A stretch of 64,000 bases of DNA from assembly GCF_003143995.1 (NCBI RefSeq), contig NZ_QFWG01000005.1, forward strand, positions 1 through 64,000. The letters run 5' to 3'. The DNA comes from Pseudoglutamicibacter cumminsii (GTDB taxonomy: Bacteria; Actinomycetota; Actinomycetes; Actinomycetales; Micrococcaceae). Made by a program: the position numbers and the translations under genes. This document shows positions 19,671 to 28,398 of this stretch, piece after piece. Below the pieces are notes generated by a model. It had not been told where the DNA came from, made no database searches, and worked only from the letters and a program-made list of their open reading frames with translations. Position 1 is the first letter of the stretch, and each line of letters starts with the position of its first letter.

Positions 19671-19849
19671 TCTTCCTCCATGCCACGGGGCGTATTGAAA
19701 TCATTTAACAACAAGGTAGGGGATATGCGGCCCCTTGGGATCTCGAGCCAGGCTAGGGTTTAATGAGTGAGAGCCTCGCAGGGCCTGGCCGCGGGTTGGA
19801 GCCGCGCGTCATTGCCTGCAGGCTGACGCTTAAGGAGCAGTTGTACGGC

Positions 19850-20524
19850 ATGTCTGAACTCATCGATACAACAGAGATGTATCTGCGTACGGTTTTGGAA
19901 CTTCAAGAAGAAGGTATCCCACCTATGCGTGCGCGCATCGCTGAACGCCTCGGCCATTCCGGTCCGACCGTCTCTCAGACTGTTGCCCGCATGGAACGTG
20001 ACGGCCTCCTGCTCTTGGATGAACATCGTCACCTGACCTTCACGCCACTTGGTCGCGAGCGCGCGATCTCCGTGATGCGTAAACACCGCCTCGCGGAACG
20101 CCTGCTTGCCGATGTGATCGGCCTCGACTGGGAATTCGTGCACGAAGAAGCGTGCCGCTGGGAACACGTCATGAGCGACCGCGTCGAGGAGCGCATCGCC
20201 GAAATCCTCGATGACCCGTCCGTGTCCCCGTACGGAATTCGCATTCCAGAAGCATCGGATCAAGGTGAGCCTCACATCTCAGGCGTGAACCTCGAGAAGG
20301 TCGTCACTGAAGGTGGCTCGTATAAAGGTACGGTTTTGGCGCTCGCCGAGACCCTCCAGGTTGATCCGATCCTGCTTGGCCAGCTGCGCGACGGCGGCAT
20401 CAAGCCACAGGCCAGCATCACCGCGGAAGCGAAAGAGGACTACATCGTGGTGCGCGTCGACGGCGTAGAAGGCGCGCTCGAACTCCCGCCCGAGGTTTCG
20501 GCCCACATTTTTGTAGCTCAGTAA
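19850..20524 (+). CDS. dtxR: DtxR/IdeR iron-dependent repressor
   Basis: 224 residues. N-terminal winged helix (RIAERLGHSGPTVSQTVARM), dimer/metal domain and C-terminal SH3-like domain (EALELPPEVSAHIF type). Numbering from this ATG puts the metal ligands exactly where DtxR has them: Met10, Cys102, Glu105, His106, with His79, Glu83 and His98 in the ancillary site. It should repress iron-uptake genes when loaded with Fe(II). AAGGAG at 19832-19837 supports the start; an upstream ATG at 19763 would add 29 unlike residues. Likely targets in this window are the boxes at 49633 and 49695. Confidence 0.95.
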   Translation: MSELIDTTEMYLRTVLELQEEGIPPMRARIAERLGHSGPTVSQTVARMERDGLLLLDEHRHLTFTPLGRERAISVMRKHRLAERLLADVIGLDWEFVHEEACRWEHVMSDRVEERIAEILDDPSVSPYGIRIPEASDQGEPHISGVNLEKVVTEGGSYKGTVLALAETLQVDPILLGQLRDGGIKPQASITAEAKEDYIVVRVDGVEGALELPPEVSAHIFVAQ

Positions 20525-20623
20525 CGCGTGCCCGACCCGTCAAGCTGGACGTCTTGTGGCGTCGACATGGCGCTGTGCGGCGTCTCGATAGCGCTGTAAA
20601 GGTAACGATATGCCGTCCCGGTT

Positions 20624-20639
20624 GTTATCAAATTGTGAC
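20624..20639 (-). promoter_or_regulatory. MtrA-type box upstream of the M23 gene
   Basis: Read on the minus strand it is GTCAC-N6-ATAAC. It nearly matches (opposite orientation) the GTGAC-N6-ATAAC unit upstream of the NlpC/P60 gene. GTNAC direct repeats with 6-nt spacing are the known recognition pattern of the actinobacterial regulator MtrA, which controls cell-wall hydrolases. The rest of 20525-20759 holds short AGCTAAYTC repeats (20695-20726) and no gene. Confidence 0.5.
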
Positions 20640-20759
20640 TTTGGCTGAAAATCGTTACGATTAAGGGCGGAGGAAAGCCGTGCAGGCTCCTCGCGAGCTA
20701 ATTCACTAGCTAACTCGCTAGCTAAGCAGAGCCATCTCAGGGGAAGGGGAAGGCTGCGC

Positions 20760-21770
20760 ATGCATCAGCAGCAGTCGATGAAGCCACGTGGTCGCCGAGC
20801 GAACCGCGTCGCTACGCCCACCGTTATGTCGCCCGTAGCAAGCGCGGATTCGCCGCGCCGTTTCGCGGGCACATCTCGTTACGGTGTCGCGGCAGATCTC
20901 GAAGCGTTGCTTGCGCTCGCACCCCAGGCTGATGCGGTTGAAGCTGGCGCTCCTGCGCCCGTCCGTGCAACAGCAGTTGCCGCCCCACTGGAAGAAGCGC
21001 CAGCTCGTACCGCATCGAATGTTATCGACTTTGAAACGCGTAGCGCTCGCCGTTCCAAGAATGCGCACGCCGCCCGGAAGCTGGGTGGCTACGCTACCGC
21101 GATCGGCAACATTCCTCAGCGCGCCGCTGTAGCTGCGGCTTCGGCTGGCTTGGTTGCCCTGTTGCTTGCACCTGGTCAGAGCCCTAAATCTGAGGACGAT
21201 GTGGTGAGCGTTGAGCGTGCGGCTCAGTCGCTTCCAGCGGTTAACGACGTCGTTGCGCCGGCTGTTCCGCAGACCGTTGCCCACGTACAGGCGCAGGCTG
21301 TTGCCCCGGAAACGCTGGCTGAAATCCTTGAATCGGCAGGTGGACCGCTGAACCTGACACCGGAGCAGAAGTTGGGTCTGCTTGCTCATCCGGTCAACCC
21401 AGTCCGGATCACGTCCCCATTCGGTAACCGCCCTGACCCATGGGGCGGCAACAAGATGGTGGGACACGTGGGGCAGGACTATGCAACGACGTGCGGTCAG
21501 CCTGTGTATGCAACCGCACCGGGAACTGTTGTTCAGGCTGAATCCGCGGGTCACTCTGGCCTGCGCGTGACGATCGATCACGGCTTCGGCTTGGAGACGG
21601 CCTACAGCCACAACACGGCGCTTAAGGTGAACGTCGGTGACGAAGTTGATACTGGTGACCTGATCGCATTGTCCGGCACCACGGGCAATTCCACGGGATG
21701 TCACGTCCACTACGAAGTCATTATTGACGGTGAATTTGTTGACCCGGCTGACTGGGTTGGGCGGCAGTAA
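20760..21770 (+). CDS. M23 family peptidoglycan endopeptidase
   Basis: 336 residues. The C-terminal M23 (LytM) domain has zinc ligands in GHVGQDYATTCG (His, Asp) and GCHVHYEVIIDG (HxH), and ends FVDPADW. Before it are a basic start, an Ala/Val-rich region, a hydrophobic stretch near 125-140 (AAVAAASAGLVALLLA, probable membrane or signal segment) and a linker. It should cut cross-link peptides in the cell wall, like corynebacterial MepA. GGGGAAGGGGAAGG upstream supplies the ribosome site. It shares a promoter box with the next gene. Confidence 0.88.
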   Translation: MHQQQSMKPRGRRANRVATPTVMSPVASADSPRRFAGTSRYGVAADLEALLALAPQADAVEAGAPAPVRATAVAAPLEEAPARTASNVIDFETRSARRSKNAHAARKLGGYATAIGNIPQRAAVAAASAGLVALLLAPGQSPKSEDDVVSVERAAQSLPAVNDVVAPAVPQTVAHVQAQAVAPETLAEILESAGGPLNLTPEQKLGLLAHPVNPVRITSPFGNRPDPWGGNKMVGHVGQDYATTCGQPVYATAPGTVVQAESAGHSGLRVTIDHGFGLETAYSHNTALKVNVGDEVDTGDLIALSGTTGNSTGCHVHYEVIIDGEFVDPADWVGRQ

Positions 21771-21791
21771 AGGGTGTTGTCCGACACACCG

Positions 21792-21829
21792 GTCACCGTT
21801 CCGTGATCAAAATGTGACAATTCGATAAC
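21792..21829 (+). promoter_or_regulatory. four GTNAC half-sites at exact 11-bp phase
   Basis: GTCAC (21792), GTGAT (21803), GTGAC (21814) and ATAAC (21825) are each separated by exactly 6 nt, so the units lie on one helix face. This matches the GTNAC-N6-GTNAC direct-repeat pattern reported for MtrA and lies upstream of an NlpC/P60 gene, an MtrA target in Corynebacterium. The identity of the binding protein is inference. Confidence 0.6.
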
Positions 21830-21874
21830 GTTGCAGTATTGTTATCAAAGTCGGAAAGAGACATCGATCCGACA

Positions 21875-22035
21875 ATGGCTCGGAGCCGAACACTGCCCCG
21901 GGCTTAAATAAACCGAACACGCAAAGGCAGTGGCGGGGGAACCAAACTTTCGGAGCTAAGGCGCTCCTAGGGGTAAAGCGGGAAACCGCCGAGAGACTCC
22001 CTCTCGAACCCGACAGCTCACCCCGCAGGCACAGG
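21875..22035 (+). ncRNA. c-di-AMP riboswitch (ydaO/yuaA class)
   Basis: The leader holds the class hallmarks in order: CCGAACACTGCCCCGGG, GGCGGGGGAACCAAA (near 21932), AGCGGGAAACCGCCGAGAGACT, and the 3' block CGAACCCGACAGCTCACCCC with GCAGGC (22005-22030). It ends about 20 nt before the GTG start. In Actinobacteria this class controls cell-wall hydrolase genes, turning them off when c-di-AMP is high. Exact boundaries are approximate. Confidence 0.9.
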
Positions 22036-22050
22036 GAGAGGTAATTAGAA

Positions 22051-22920
22051 GTGACCAAGCGTATTGAAAAGGGACGCCACCGCGCGGCCGCATCCGCTAG
22101 CTCATTCGAGATCCTTAGCCGCGCAGTTGCATCCAACGCTGGCGCAATGGGTCGTCAGGCAGCGGTTGTCGCAGCGGCGAGCGGTCTCGTCGTAACCCTT
22201 GGTGTTTCCGGCGCTAACGCCACCAAGCAGGATCAGGCAACAACTCCTGAAGAGACTAAGACGCTCAACGTTGAGCGCACTGCTTCCGTCAAGCCAGCCG
22301 ATATCAAGGCTGAGGCTAAGGCAGCTCCAATCGCATCTGTGAAGGTCAAGGCGACCCCAGCTCCGGTTGTTGAAGAAGTAGAGGAAGCAGACGAGCCAGC
22401 TGCATCGTCCGCAAACAGCGCTCAGACGGAAAGCACCGATAGCGGCCTCACCGAGGCTGACTTCGCCGCACAGGTCAGCGCAGACGGCAGCACCGCGGCT
22501 GCAACGGCTCCAGCGACCTCCTCGCCAGCACCTAAGAAGAAGGCTGAAAAGGACACCCCAGCACCGAAGTCCGCTTCCGGCCTCGCTGGTACCGCACTTT
22601 CCTACAAGGGCGCTCCATACGTCTGGGGCGGCACGACCCCATCTGGTTGGGACTGCTCCGGCTTTGTGCGCTACGTATACGCACAGAACGGCATCAACCT
22701 CAAGGGCCGCTCGACCCACGCGATGCTCGCTTCGGGTCAGCTCAAGCGCGTCTCCAACCCACAGCCAGGCGACCTCGTGTTCCAGAACGGCAACAACCAC
22801 GTCGGCATCTACATCGGTGGCGGCAAGATCATCGGCGCTCAGAACCCTAAGGTCGGCACCGTGATTCGCCCAGCGAACTCGCCATACGGCCCGCTGACCG
22901 GCTACTACCGCGTCGGCTAA
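22051..22920 (+). CDS. NlpC/P60 cell-wall peptidase
   Basis: 289 residues from a GTG with GGGAGAGG upstream. An export signal with hydrophobic core (about 33-52, RQAAVVAAASGLVVTLGVSG), an Ala/Pro/Glu-rich linker, then the P60 domain from about 190: YVWGGTTPSGWDCSGFVRYV carries the catalytic Cys, NNHVGIYIGGGKIIGA the His. It cleaves stem peptides in peptidoglycan. Expression is likely layered: phased boxes at the promoter and the riboswitch in the leader. Confidence 0.92.
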   Translation: MTKRIEKGRHRAAASASSFEILSRAVASNAGAMGRQAAVVAAASGLVVTLGVSGANATKQDQATTPEETKTLNVERTASVKPADIKAEAKAAPIASVKVKATPAPVVEEVEEADEPAASSANSAQTESTDSGLTEADFAAQVSADGSTAAATAPATSSPAPKKKAEKDTPAPKSASGLAGTALSYKGAPYVWGGTTPSGWDCSGFVRYVYAQNGINLKGRSTHAMLASGQLKRVSNPQPGDLVFQNGNNHVGIYIGGGKIIGAQNPKVGTVIRPANSPYGPLTGYYRVG

Positions 22921-22985
22921 GACGCCAAGCTTATGTAGCTAACGAGCAACAGGCTCGTATAGCAGCTCCTGTAGCAAACAGTGAA

Positions 22986-23013
22986 GGGGCGGAACCTCAA
23001 CAGGTTCCGCCCC
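22986..23013 (+). terminator. terminator after NlpC/P60
   Basis: A 12-bp perfect stem GGGGCGGAACCT/AGGTTCCGCCCC with loop CAAC. A TTT follows after the sequence ATCGCTG. It may also serve the NUDIX gene on the other strand. Confidence 0.8.
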
Positions 23014-23072
23014 ATCGCTGTTTAACCTCGGTGGTAGCGGAGGGCAGGCCAGAAGCCGATGCCTGGCCCAGA

Positions 23073-23525
23073 TCACTCGCCGCCGCGAGCGATGACCCGC
23101 GGCAAAACATGCTCACGCAACAACGGAGCGACATGCGGGTCCTCGATGGCTTCCGTAGGCTCCCGCCACGCAATCTCGGCGAGCTCCGCATCCGCACGGA
23201 CAGGCCCATCGTGCGCCGCATCGTAATCAACATCGAATAAATACGCGACTAACCGGGTATTTGCTTCATTTGCGGCCCAGCCATCCCACTTTCCACGCGC
23301 CGTAAACCTAGACTGGGGGAGAGCCAAGCCGATCTCCTCGTGGAGCTCGCGAACAGCCGCCTCAAGCGGTTGCTCGCCCGGCTCCGGTTTGCCGCCAGGC
23401 TGCATCCACTTGGAAGTGCCTCGCTTGCGGACCAAAAGGATTCGGCCGGCTGGGTCAAGCACCCGGACAGCCGAAACGGTGATCGGCTCGCCGGGCATAT
23501 TCGTGTTTATTGGTGTCATGGCCAC
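23073..23525 (-). CDS. NUDIX hydrolase
   Basis: 150 residues with a complete Nudix box (GGKPEPGEQPLEAAVRELHE, continuing EIGL, near residues 43-66). It hydrolyses nucleoside diphosphate-X compounds, substrate not predictable. KRGTSKWMQPGG precedes the box as in MutT/ADP-ribose-type members. ATG at 23525 or 23519. Divergent from the ROK gene with only 25 nt between starts. Confidence 0.88.
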   Translation of the reverse strand: MAMTPINTNMPGEPITVSAVRVLDPAGRILLVRKRGTSKWMQPGGKPEPGEQPLEAAVRELHEEIGLALPQSRFTARGKWDGWAANEANTRLVAYLFDVDYDAAHDGPVRADAELAEIAWREPTEAIEDPHVAPLLREHVLPRVIARGGE

Positions 23526-23550
23526 TCAGACGTGAAGGAGAACGGTTGCG

Positions 23551-24798
23551 ATGAGTCCGCTGAACGATGAAAGCGTCATTACGGACTTTAACCAGGCTAT
23601 GGTTCTAGCCGCTGTCCGCGCCAAGGATGAAGGTGTGTCGCGCGTTGAACTCGCTGAAACCACCGGGCTCTCCGCGCAAACCATCTCGAACGTTGTGCGT
23701 AGGCTCATCAACGACGGATGGATCCGAGAATCAGGCCGCGTGATCCGCGGTCCAGGAAAGCCCCGCACCACGCTACAGCTCGTCGCGGACCGGTGCATCG
23801 CCATCGGTATTCACGCTGATTTTTCAACGCTTGAACTCGTGCTGATCGACCTCAACGGCGACGTCCTCTCACAGAGGCGTCAACCTTTCGAGGAAAGCTG
23901 GAGCTCAGTGGAAGTTCAGGTCGCCGAGGTTCAGCGCCTGGTTGTCGCGATGCTGAGTGAAGCCAACATCGGAATGGACAGAGTGCTCGGGGTGGGTATC
24001 GCATCCTCCGGGCACATCAACACCGAAACCGGCGTGATGCATCACCCATACATCTGGGACGGACCCGGTTTCGCGGTAGTGGAACCGCTTGAGGAAGCCC
24101 TCGGATGCCCTGTCTACCTCACACGCGACATGGTCGCTGCGACGATGGCGGAACGCTGGGTGGGTATCGGTCGCACCGTTTCGCACTTCATGACGGTCTA
24201 CGCTGGCGCTGGCCTGGGCGCGGGCCTCGTATCGAACCACGAGGTGATCGTGGGGCATCGCGGCAACGCAGGAGACTTCACGCACCTTGAAGTTCCGTAC
24301 GAGCAAGAAGAAACGTGCCCGATGTGCGGTAGGAATAACTGCCTGTACATAAACCTTGAACCTCCAGCTTTGAAGCGCCTCTTCGCGGATGAAGGCGTTG
24401 AGATGCCAGACATGACGGGTATCCCGGCCTACGCAGAAGCTGAAGTGCTCCTTGCTTGCTTGAATCCAACGAAATTCGATTCCCAAGCTGTCAAGCGTGT
24501 CCGCGAGCGCTTGTTGTCTATGGTCAGCGGATGCGTGGGCGAGATCGTGGGAATGCTCGACCAGGACAAGGTTGTCGTGTCCGGTCCGTTGTGGGAGCAC
24601 GTTCGGGAAGATTACGGCGAGACCCTCGCCGAGCAGGTGCGTTCGCGTGCTGAAGGTGTCGTGTGGTCCCCGGTAGAGATCGTGCCGACCGAGCTCGGGC
24701 CGTGGATTGCGCCGCTGGGTGCTGCGTGCATCGTGCTTGACGCTGCGCTCATGCCTCGCCGCACGTTCACTGCGTCGCCAGGCGCGACAACATCGTAG
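23551..24798 (+). CDS. ROK family transcriptional regulator
   Basis: 415 residues. N-terminal MarR-like helix-turn-helix (RVELAETTGLSAQTISNVVR near residue 30-49), then a ROK kinase-like domain with VLGVGIASSGHINTETG, the glycine-rich YAGAGLGAGLV and a zinc-type cluster CPMCGRNNCLY (near 255). It is probably a sugar-responsive repressor of the NagC/XylR type. Short intergenic spacing to the NUDIX gene suggests a shared control region. Target genes cannot be assigned, since no sugar transporter is adjacent. Confidence 0.88.
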   Translation: MSPLNDESVITDFNQAMVLAAVRAKDEGVSRVELAETTGLSAQTISNVVRRLINDGWIRESGRVIRGPGKPRTTLQLVADRCIAIGIHADFSTLELVLIDLNGDVLSQRRQPFEESWSSVEVQVAEVQRLVVAMLSEANIGMDRVLGVGIASSGHINTETGVMHHPYIWDGPGFAVVEPLEEALGCPVYLTRDMVAATMAERWVGIGRTVSHFMTVYAGAGLGAGLVSNHEVIVGHRGNAGDFTHLEVPYEQEETCPMCGRNNCLYINLEPPALKRLFADEGVEMPDMTGIPAYAEAEVLLACLNPTKFDSQAVKRVRERLLSMVSGCVGEIVGMLDQDKVVVSGPLWEHVREDYGETLAEQVRSRAEGVVWSPVEIVPTELGPWIAPLGAACIVLDAALMPRRTFTASPGATTS

Positions 24799-24872
24799 GC
24801 CGGTATTGCCGGCACGCTGTGAACCGGGGTAAGTGCGAACCAGGCTCACGGCGAAGCCGTCTTGGTCATCAG

Positions 24873-24946
24873 TGCCCCTGGCGGGATTCGAACCCACGGC
24901 CTTCCCTTTAGGAGAGGGACGCTCTATCCATCTGAGCTACAGAGGC
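24873..24946 (-). tRNA. tRNA-Arg (anticodon CCT)
   Basis: Read on the minus strand it is a 74-nt cloverleaf. Acceptor GCCTCTG pairs with CAGGGGC, the anticodon stem TCCCT/AGGGA holds loop CTCCTAA (CCT), and the T-arm is GTGGG-TTCGAAT-CCCGC. Confidence 0.95.
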
Positions 24947-24995
24947 TTGCGCGTTTCGTGCACCGGCGCGAAACACACTTTGTCTATCCTAGCGT

Positions 24996-25649
24996 TTACT
25001 TTGCGCCATCATAGTTTGGGTCGTTCCAGCGTTTGCGGAATTCGGTGATGAACCAGACGACAGGCAACACGATGACGCACACCGCGATGATCGCGAGCAG
25101 CACCCATCGGATGAGGCCGACGACGGCGGTCGCGGTGACCAACGTTGCACCCGACGCTGAGAGCATCTCATCGATCATGATGTGGCTTGCGATGCCCACT
25201 GGAATGAAGGCGATGCACGCCCAGATCAAGGTGCGCTTGATGGCCTTGTTTGCCGGGCCGACGAGTGCGGTGACAGCGGCGCCGGCCGTACCCGCGAAGA
25301 CGGTGAAGAGCATCCCGGCTGACATATGAGCTCCGGAGAGCAGAACGTGGTGGTCCTTGGTCATCGCCGAGCGGATGCCGTCAACGGTTGCGGTATCGAA
25401 CCAGAACAAGTGATCCGGCAAAACCGCCCCGACGGCTTTATGTAACTGAGGCAGGGCGTTGCCGTGGAAGTACCACGTGAGCACAGCGGCCGCGACCACC
25501 AGCGCGACCACGAACGAACGCGGGCTCATGTTGTTGCGCGTGTCGTTGGGGTCAGCGTCATGGGCGCTTTGGCTCGCGGCGGCGCGCTGGGGCGCAGAGG
25601 CATTCTTGCGGGCAGGGGACTGGCTTGGGCGACGACGTTTACGGGACAT
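24996..25649 (-). CDS. multi-pass membrane protein, unknown function
   Basis: 217 residues. A basic N-terminus (SRKRRRPSQSPARKNAS) is followed by four or five hydrophobic helices (about 45-62, 105-128, 140-160, 165-200) and a charged tail. The ATG at 25649 gives the basic start; an upstream ATG at 25697 would extend into the divergent promoter of the helicase gene. No family recognised. Confidence 0.65.
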   Translation of the reverse strand: MSRKRRRPSQSPARKNASAPQRAAASQSAHDADPNDTRNNMSPRSFVVALVVAAAVLTWYFHGNALPQLHKAVGAVLPDHLFWFDTATVDGIRSAMTKDHHVLLSGAHMSAGMLFTVFAGTAGAAVTALVGPANKAIKRTLIWACIAFIPVGIASHIMIDEMLSASGATLVTATAVVGLIRWVLLAIIAVCVIVLPVVWFITEFRKRWNDPNYDGAK

Positions 25650-25712
25650 GCTTTCTATTATGGGCGACGCCGGGGGTGAAGGCTCAGTCCGCATCATTAG
25701 ACTAGAAGCGCT

Positions 25713-28202
25713 ATGGATGCCTTGTTCGATCCTTTCGGTTCCTCCTCCGCTACCCGGCCTGCGCGCCAGCCCGCTTCACGCGTGTCACCTGACGCGCTCG
25801 TCGACGGCTTGAATCCGCAACAGAAAGCCGCCGTTGTTCACCGTGGTGCGCCGCTACTCATCGTGGCCGGCGCAGGCTCCGGTAAGACGCGTGTGCTGAC
25901 CCACCGCATCGCGCATCTGCTGGCCACGGGCGAGGCTCGCCCGGGTGAGATCCTCGCGATCACGTTCACCAACAAAGCCGCGGCAGAGATGCGGGAACGC
26001 GTCGAACAAATCGTGGGGGAGCGCGCCCAGAACATGTGGATCTCGACGTTCCACTCGACAGCCGTGCGCATCTTGCGGCGCGAAGCGAAGGCGCTGGGCA
26101 TGAAGTCGACGTTCAGCATCTATGACGCCCAGGACTCGCTGCGGTTGATCACGATGGTCGCGAAGGGTTTTGAACTGGACCCTAAGCGGTTCGCTCCGAA
26201 GGCTTTGCAGAACAAGATTTCCGCGCTCAAGAACGAACTTGTGGACCCCGAGGATTACGCGGGGATGATCCAGCAGAACAACCCGTTTGAGAAAGCGGTT
26301 TCGCAGGTCTACACCGAATATGCGGCGCGGCTCAAGCAGGCCAACGCGTTCGATTTCGATGACCTGCTCACGCAGCTCGTGTATCTGATGCGGGCGTTCC
26401 CGGAGATCCGCGATTCCTACCGCCGCCGCTTCCGCCACATTCTGGTTGATGAGTATCAGGACACCAACCACGCCCAGTACGCGTTCATCCGCGAGCTCAC
26501 CGCGGGTGACTCCCCGGTTGAGGGTGCGGAGCTGACGGTGGTTGGCGACACCGACCAGTCGATCTACGCGTTCCGCGGCGCGGACATCCGCAACATCCGG
26601 GACTTCGAGGAAGACTTCCCGGACGCCGTCACGATCAAGCTGGAACAGAACTACCGTTCAACCCAGAACATCCTCGGGGCGGCGAACGCCGTGATCTCCC
26701 ACAACTCGCAGCGGCAAGATAAATCGCTGTGGACCGCGATGGGGGACGGCGAGAAAATCGTTGGGTACGCGGCCGAATCCGAGCAGGCCGAAGCGAAGTT
26801 CATCGCTGACGAGATCCTACGGCTTTCCGACGAAGAAGGCATCCGCCCCGGCGACGTCGCGATCTTCTACCGCACCAACGCGCAGTCGCGCTCGATTGAA
26901 GAGCAGCTGATGCGCGTGGACCTCCGCTACACCGTGGTCGGTGGCACGCGGTTCTATGACCGTAAAGAGATCCGCGATGCGATCGCCTACCTGCGCGTCC
27001 TCGTCAACACTGCGGACGACATCTCACTGCGCCGCATCCTCAACGAACCCAAGCGAGGCATCGGCGACCGTGCGGAAGGGGCCGTTGCGGCGCTCGCCGA
27101 ACGCGACCGCATCCCGTTCTGGGACGCCCTATTGCGTGCCGACGAAGCGCCTGGCATCGCGACGCGCTCGCTCAACCAGGTGCGGGCCTTCACCGAGATG
27201 ATGCAGCAGCTCATCACGGTCGCAGAAGGCTCGGGCCCAACCGCGGCGCTTGAGGCCGTGCTTGAACAGACCGGCTACCTCCAGACCCTGCGGCTCTCGT
27301 CCGATCCGCAAGACGAATCCCGCGTGGAAAACCTCGCGGAACTCGTTGCAGTGATCCGCGACTTCGAAAAGGAAAACCCAGAAGACGGGCTCGCGGAGTT
27401 CCTAGAGCAGGTCTCTTTGGTTGCCGACGCTGACTCGATCCCGGATCAGCCTGACGACTCGGAGGGCGCCGCGCTCGCCGCCGCGGAAGGGCAGGTCACC
27501 CTCATGACCCTGCACACCGCGAAGGGCCTCGAATTCCCGGTCGTGTTCCTGACCGGTATGGAACACGGGATCTTCCCGCACCAACGCTCCCTCATGGACC
27601 CCAAGGAGCTCGAAGAAGAGCGCCGTCTCGCGTACGTCGGCATCACCCGTGCCCGGCAAAGGCTCTATGTTACGCGCGCCGAATACCGTTCGATGTGGGG
27701 CCAGGCTCAATACAATCCGGCGAGCCAATTCCTCGAAGAAATCCCAGACGAACTGCTCGACTGGCAGCGCGAAGGCAGCACCCGAACCCCGGTCGGCGGA
27801 ACGGGCTTCGCAAACAGCCGCTATGCCAACCGCTGGGGCTCAGCCACGGAGACTTGGGCCGTGCCAGGCGCGGGCCGAAACCGCGGCCGCATGGCCGGAG
27901 ACCCCGAACCTCACACCCTGCGCACCGGCCCTGTATCAAGCGGAAACCATGCCGGTTCAGGCCCTTCCGTGACCAACTCCGGGCGACCATTCGAGCCGCG
28001 TGCCGCATCGGGCGCTAACCCTTCCGGAGACGGCGAAATCCTCAACCTCGCGCCAGGGGATTCAGTCGTCCATGCGACGTTCGGAAACGGCACCGTCAAA
28101 GCAGTCGCAGGGCAAGGGCCCAAGACCGTCGCGACCGTGGTTTTCGACGGGGCAGGAGAGAAACGACTACTGCTCAGATACGCGCCACTCACCAAAGCCT
28201 GA
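25713..28202 (+). CDS. pcrA: ATP-dependent DNA helicase PcrA/UvrD
   Basis: 829 residues with all superfamily 1A motifs: Q-motif NPQQKAAV, Walker A VAGAGSGKT, motif Ia ITFTNKAAAEM, motif II VDEYQDTN, motif III GDTDQSIYAFRGA, motif IV QNYRS, motif V MTLHTAKGLEFPVVFLTG and motif VI AYVGITRARQ. The C-terminus has the PcrA Tudor-like fold (PGDSVVHATFGNGTV), which binds RNA polymerase in other species. It unwinds DNA in repair and removes stalled complexes. It lies upstream of sucCD, as in many Micrococcales. Confidence 0.97.
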   Translation: MDALFDPFGSSSATRPARQPASRVSPDALVDGLNPQQKAAVVHRGAPLLIVAGAGSGKTRVLTHRIAHLLATGEARPGEILAITFTNKAAAEMRERVEQIVGERAQNMWISTFHSTAVRILRREAKALGMKSTFSIYDAQDSLRLITMVAKGFELDPKRFAPKALQNKISALKNELVDPEDYAGMIQQNNPFEKAVSQVYTEYAARLKQANAFDFDDLLTQLVYLMRAFPEIRDSYRRRFRHILVDEYQDTNHAQYAFIRELTAGDSPVEGAELTVVGDTDQSIYAFRGADIRNIRDFEEDFPDAVTIKLEQNYRSTQNILGAANAVISHNSQRQDKSLWTAMGDGEKIVGYAAESEQAEAKFIADEILRLSDEEGIRPGDVAIFYRTNAQSRSIEEQLMRVDLRYTVVGGTRFYDRKEIRDAIAYLRVLVNTADDISLRRILNEPKRGIGDRAEGAVAALAERDRIPFWDALLRADEAPGIATRSLNQVRAFTEMMQQLITVAEGSGPTAALEAVLEQTGYLQTLRLSSDPQDESRVENLAELVAVIRDFEKENPEDGLAEFLEQVSLVADADSIPDQPDDSEGAALAAAEGQVTLMTLHTAKGLEFPVVFLTGMEHGIFPHQRSLMDPKELEEERRLAYVGITRARQRLYVTRAEYRSMWGQAQYNPASQFLEEIPDELLDWQREGSTRTPVGGTGFANSRYANRWGSATETWAVPGAGRNRGRMAGDPEPHTLRTGPVSSGNHAGSGPSVTNSGRPFEPRAASGANPSGDGEILNLAPGDSVVHATFGNGTVKAVAGQGPKTVATVVFDGAGEKRLLLRYAPLTKA

Positions 28203-28303
28203 AGCCGCCGCACACCCCATTTGTGAGCCGCGTCACCGTGGGGCTGAACAAGGTGGGCGGCACGCGGTATCCTGAAGAGTGGTGGCGCACGCCGTAGCGC
28301 CAA

Positions 28304-28323
28304 GCAAGACCAGCTGGTCTTGC
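28304..28323 (+). promoter_or_regulatory. perfect 20-bp palindrome in the sucC leader
   Basis: GCAAGACCAGCTGGTCTTGC is self-complementary over all 20 bases, without a loop. It lies 76 nt before the sucC start, in a 196-nt leader. The absence of a loop favours a protein-binding operator over a hairpin. Confidence 0.5.
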
Positions 28324-28398
28324 ACCATCGGCTCTGGAATCCACCACAGACCACGAGCTGATGCCAAAACACACTTCTTATAGGAAGAGGACAACACC

